DNA of 64,000 nucleotides, from assembly GCA_030432655.1 (NCBI GenBank), contig JAUILA010000023.1, positions 1 to 64,000 of the forward strand, given 5' to 3'. Below, piece by piece: positions 63,045 to 64,000 of the stretch; the first letter of the stretch is position 1, and every line of letters begins with the position of its first letter. The notes under the pieces were generated by a model. The model saw only the letters and a program-made list of their open reading frames with translations, had not been told where the DNA came from and made no database searches. This DNA comes from Bacteroidia bacterium (GTDB taxonomy: Bacteria; Bacteroidota; Bacteroidia; Cytophagales; Cyclobacteriaceae). The position numbers were made by a program, and so were the translations under genes.

Positions 63045-64000
63045 CTATTGCTGGTAGTCACCGATTACCACCATTCTGAAATCATCAATGTAGAATTCAC
63101 CTCCGAGGTTTTCTGAAAAGTTAAGGTTCACCTCCATGGCCGCATGCACATCATTTCCTGCATCGTGGTCTCCGGTACTGTGTTGTACTTCCAACTCAAT
63201 TATATTCCAGCCCTGGTTAAGGGTAATGGTTTCCCCGCCGGCAAATCCTCCACAACAAGGCGTTCTTCTGGCGCCATTGACAGCCGCGGTTCGTCCGCCC
63301 TGATCAGACCATATTTTACCAAGGATAGCAAAACGACTGTTGGCAGGAACTTCATATCCATCCAGGTCACCGAACGCAGGTTGGTTGTTTACCCACTGGA
63401 TTCTCCAGGAATCAGTTCCCCCGTTCTGCAATTCGTTAATTGTAACTTTCAATGTCAAATCTCCAAGGCCGGGTGCTCCTCCGGGACTTTCGACTATTTC
63501 CCACTGGGCACCGGGTGCACCGGCAGTAAAGGATCCGCCGCCAATATCACCACCTTCACCAATAACTCCTATCGTACCGTCCTCAAATCCACCATTTCCG
63601 TTCAGCGGATCCAGGCAGTAGTAATTGTCCGGCTCTGTATCACATACGGCAAATTCGTAAGGGCTGGTGCCGTTTCCGGCTTCAGTAATCAGTTCGATCG
63701 GACCGGTCTCCGCGCCGGAAGGTACCGTTACAGTGACCGAATTGTCAGTCACATTAGAAACAGAGGCTGCCACACCTCCGACATTGGCGCTTTCTACAAA
63801 CCCGAAATTATTACCATACACAGTTACTTCATCGCCTTCCGTGCCTTCCTGTAGGTCAAACCAGTTAACAACCGGAAGCGAAACCATTTCAATGGAAGCT
63901 GTCGCACGATCCGGTCCCTCGAATATGAAAACGATATCCTGCATGCCAAGGGGAACGGTTACAGGGACTGTAAAAGAAACTTCGCTATCCGTTGCAACCA
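63045..64000 (-). CDS. IPT/TIG-domain surface glycan-binding protein (5' end beyond window)
   Basis: The frame continues without a stop through the right edge, so the start is missing; the first internal Met visible at 63944 is not the start. The visible part has a TIG/IPT Ig-like domain (EGTEGDEVTVYGNNFGF then AASVSNVT), a cysteine-containing linker (FAVCDTEPDNYYCLDP) and a C-terminal beta-sandwich of about 180 residues. The sandwich resembles a carbohydrate-binding module (QWEIVESPGGAPGLGDLTLK ... EFYIDDFRMVVIG). In its position before xylan genes it is probably a surface glycan-binding protein. That function is inference from context. Confidence 0.75.
   Translation of the reverse strand, partial: VATDSEVSFTVPVTVPLGMQDIVFIFEGPDRATASIEMVSLPVVNWFDLQEGTEGDEVTVYGNNFGFVESANVGGVAASVSNVTDNSVTVTVPSGAETGPIELITEAGNGTSPYEFAVCDTEPDNYYCLDPLNGNGGFEDGTIGVIGEGGDIGGGSFTAGAPGAQWEIVESPGGAPGLGDLTLKVTINELQNGGTDSWRIQWVNNQPAFGDLDGYEVPANSRFAILGKIWSDQGGRTAAVNGARRTPCCGGFAGGETITLNQGWNIIELEVQHSTGDHDAGNDVHAAMEVNLNFSENLGGEFYIDDFRMVVIGDYQQ

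Noticed and set aside
1-64000. Search for tRNA or rRNA genes, CRISPR arrays, insertion sequences and phage genes.
   Set aside because: None was visible by eye; all gaps are under about 190 bases and no repeated arrays or transposase motifs were seen. A covariance-model scan would be needed to exclude small RNAs.

Overview
The window reads as a chromosomal segment of a Bacteroidota bacterium, most likely a free-living Cytophagales-type polysaccharide degrader. The evidence is SusC/SusD pairs, several proteins ending in type IX secretion (T9SS) sorting domains, a PadR regulator paired with an FtsX-like permease carrying the Cytophagales-style prefix domain, Bacteroidota -33/-7 promoter elements (TTG-N20-TAnnTTTG) and an almost complete lack of Shine-Dalgarno sequences. 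There is no rRNA, tRNA, CRISPR array, insertion sequence or phage gene, and no gap between genes exceeds about 190 bases. The species cannot be fixed without a marker gene.

Left part, 1-11.9 kb, almost all minus strand: a two-component operon (receiver, NtrC-type activator, CHASE3-PAS-GAF sensor kinase cut by the left edge). Upstream of it lies an envelope operon: YihY-type membrane protein, a 1246-residue calcineurin-like phosphoesterase fused to an outer-membrane barrel, a small membrane protein, and a membrane-anchored endonuclease/exonuclease/phosphatase protein. A universal stress protein, a receiver protein and a thioredoxin follow.

Middle part, 11.9-43 kb: housekeeping and accessory genes in short operons. 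These include a nitroreductase, an MFS transporter, an SGNH esterase, an ECF sigma factor with overlapping membrane-protein and methyltransferase genes, TerC with a coupled micro-ORF, surE, ribBA, dnaG, mrp-nfu, a secreted M43 metalloprotease, ddl-PASTA-T9SS, a site-2 protease with a HAD phosphatase, an erythromycin-esterase-like protein with a DUF1835 protein, SDR-AKR oxidoreductases, an amidohydrolase, and a PadR/FtsX-permease/DUF4350 operon.

Right part, 43-64 kb, all minus strand: a glucuronoxylan utilisation locus. It is read as a glycan-binding IPT/TIG protein (cut by the right edge), a giant T9SS-secreted CRTAC/ASPIC-vanadium haloperoxidase fusion, GH10 xylanase, GH115 alpha-glucuronidase, SusC, SusD, a CBM-GH10-T9SS xylanase, a GH2 enzyme and a GH30 subfamily-8-like glucuronoxylanase. 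The enzymes form a coherent set: GH10 and GH30 cut the backbone outside, SusC/SusD import oligomers, and GH115 and GH2 remove side groups. A CAATCGATTG palindrome overlaps the predicted -33 element of susC, and a hairpin separates susD from the downstream hydrolases.

The most unusual item is the 1451-residue haloperoxidase fusion inside the xylan locus, in which every vanadate-binding motif can be read intact. I saw no clearly new defence or mobile system; the candidates offered are specific oddities of domain fusion, missing motifs, promoter geometry and overlooked small genes.
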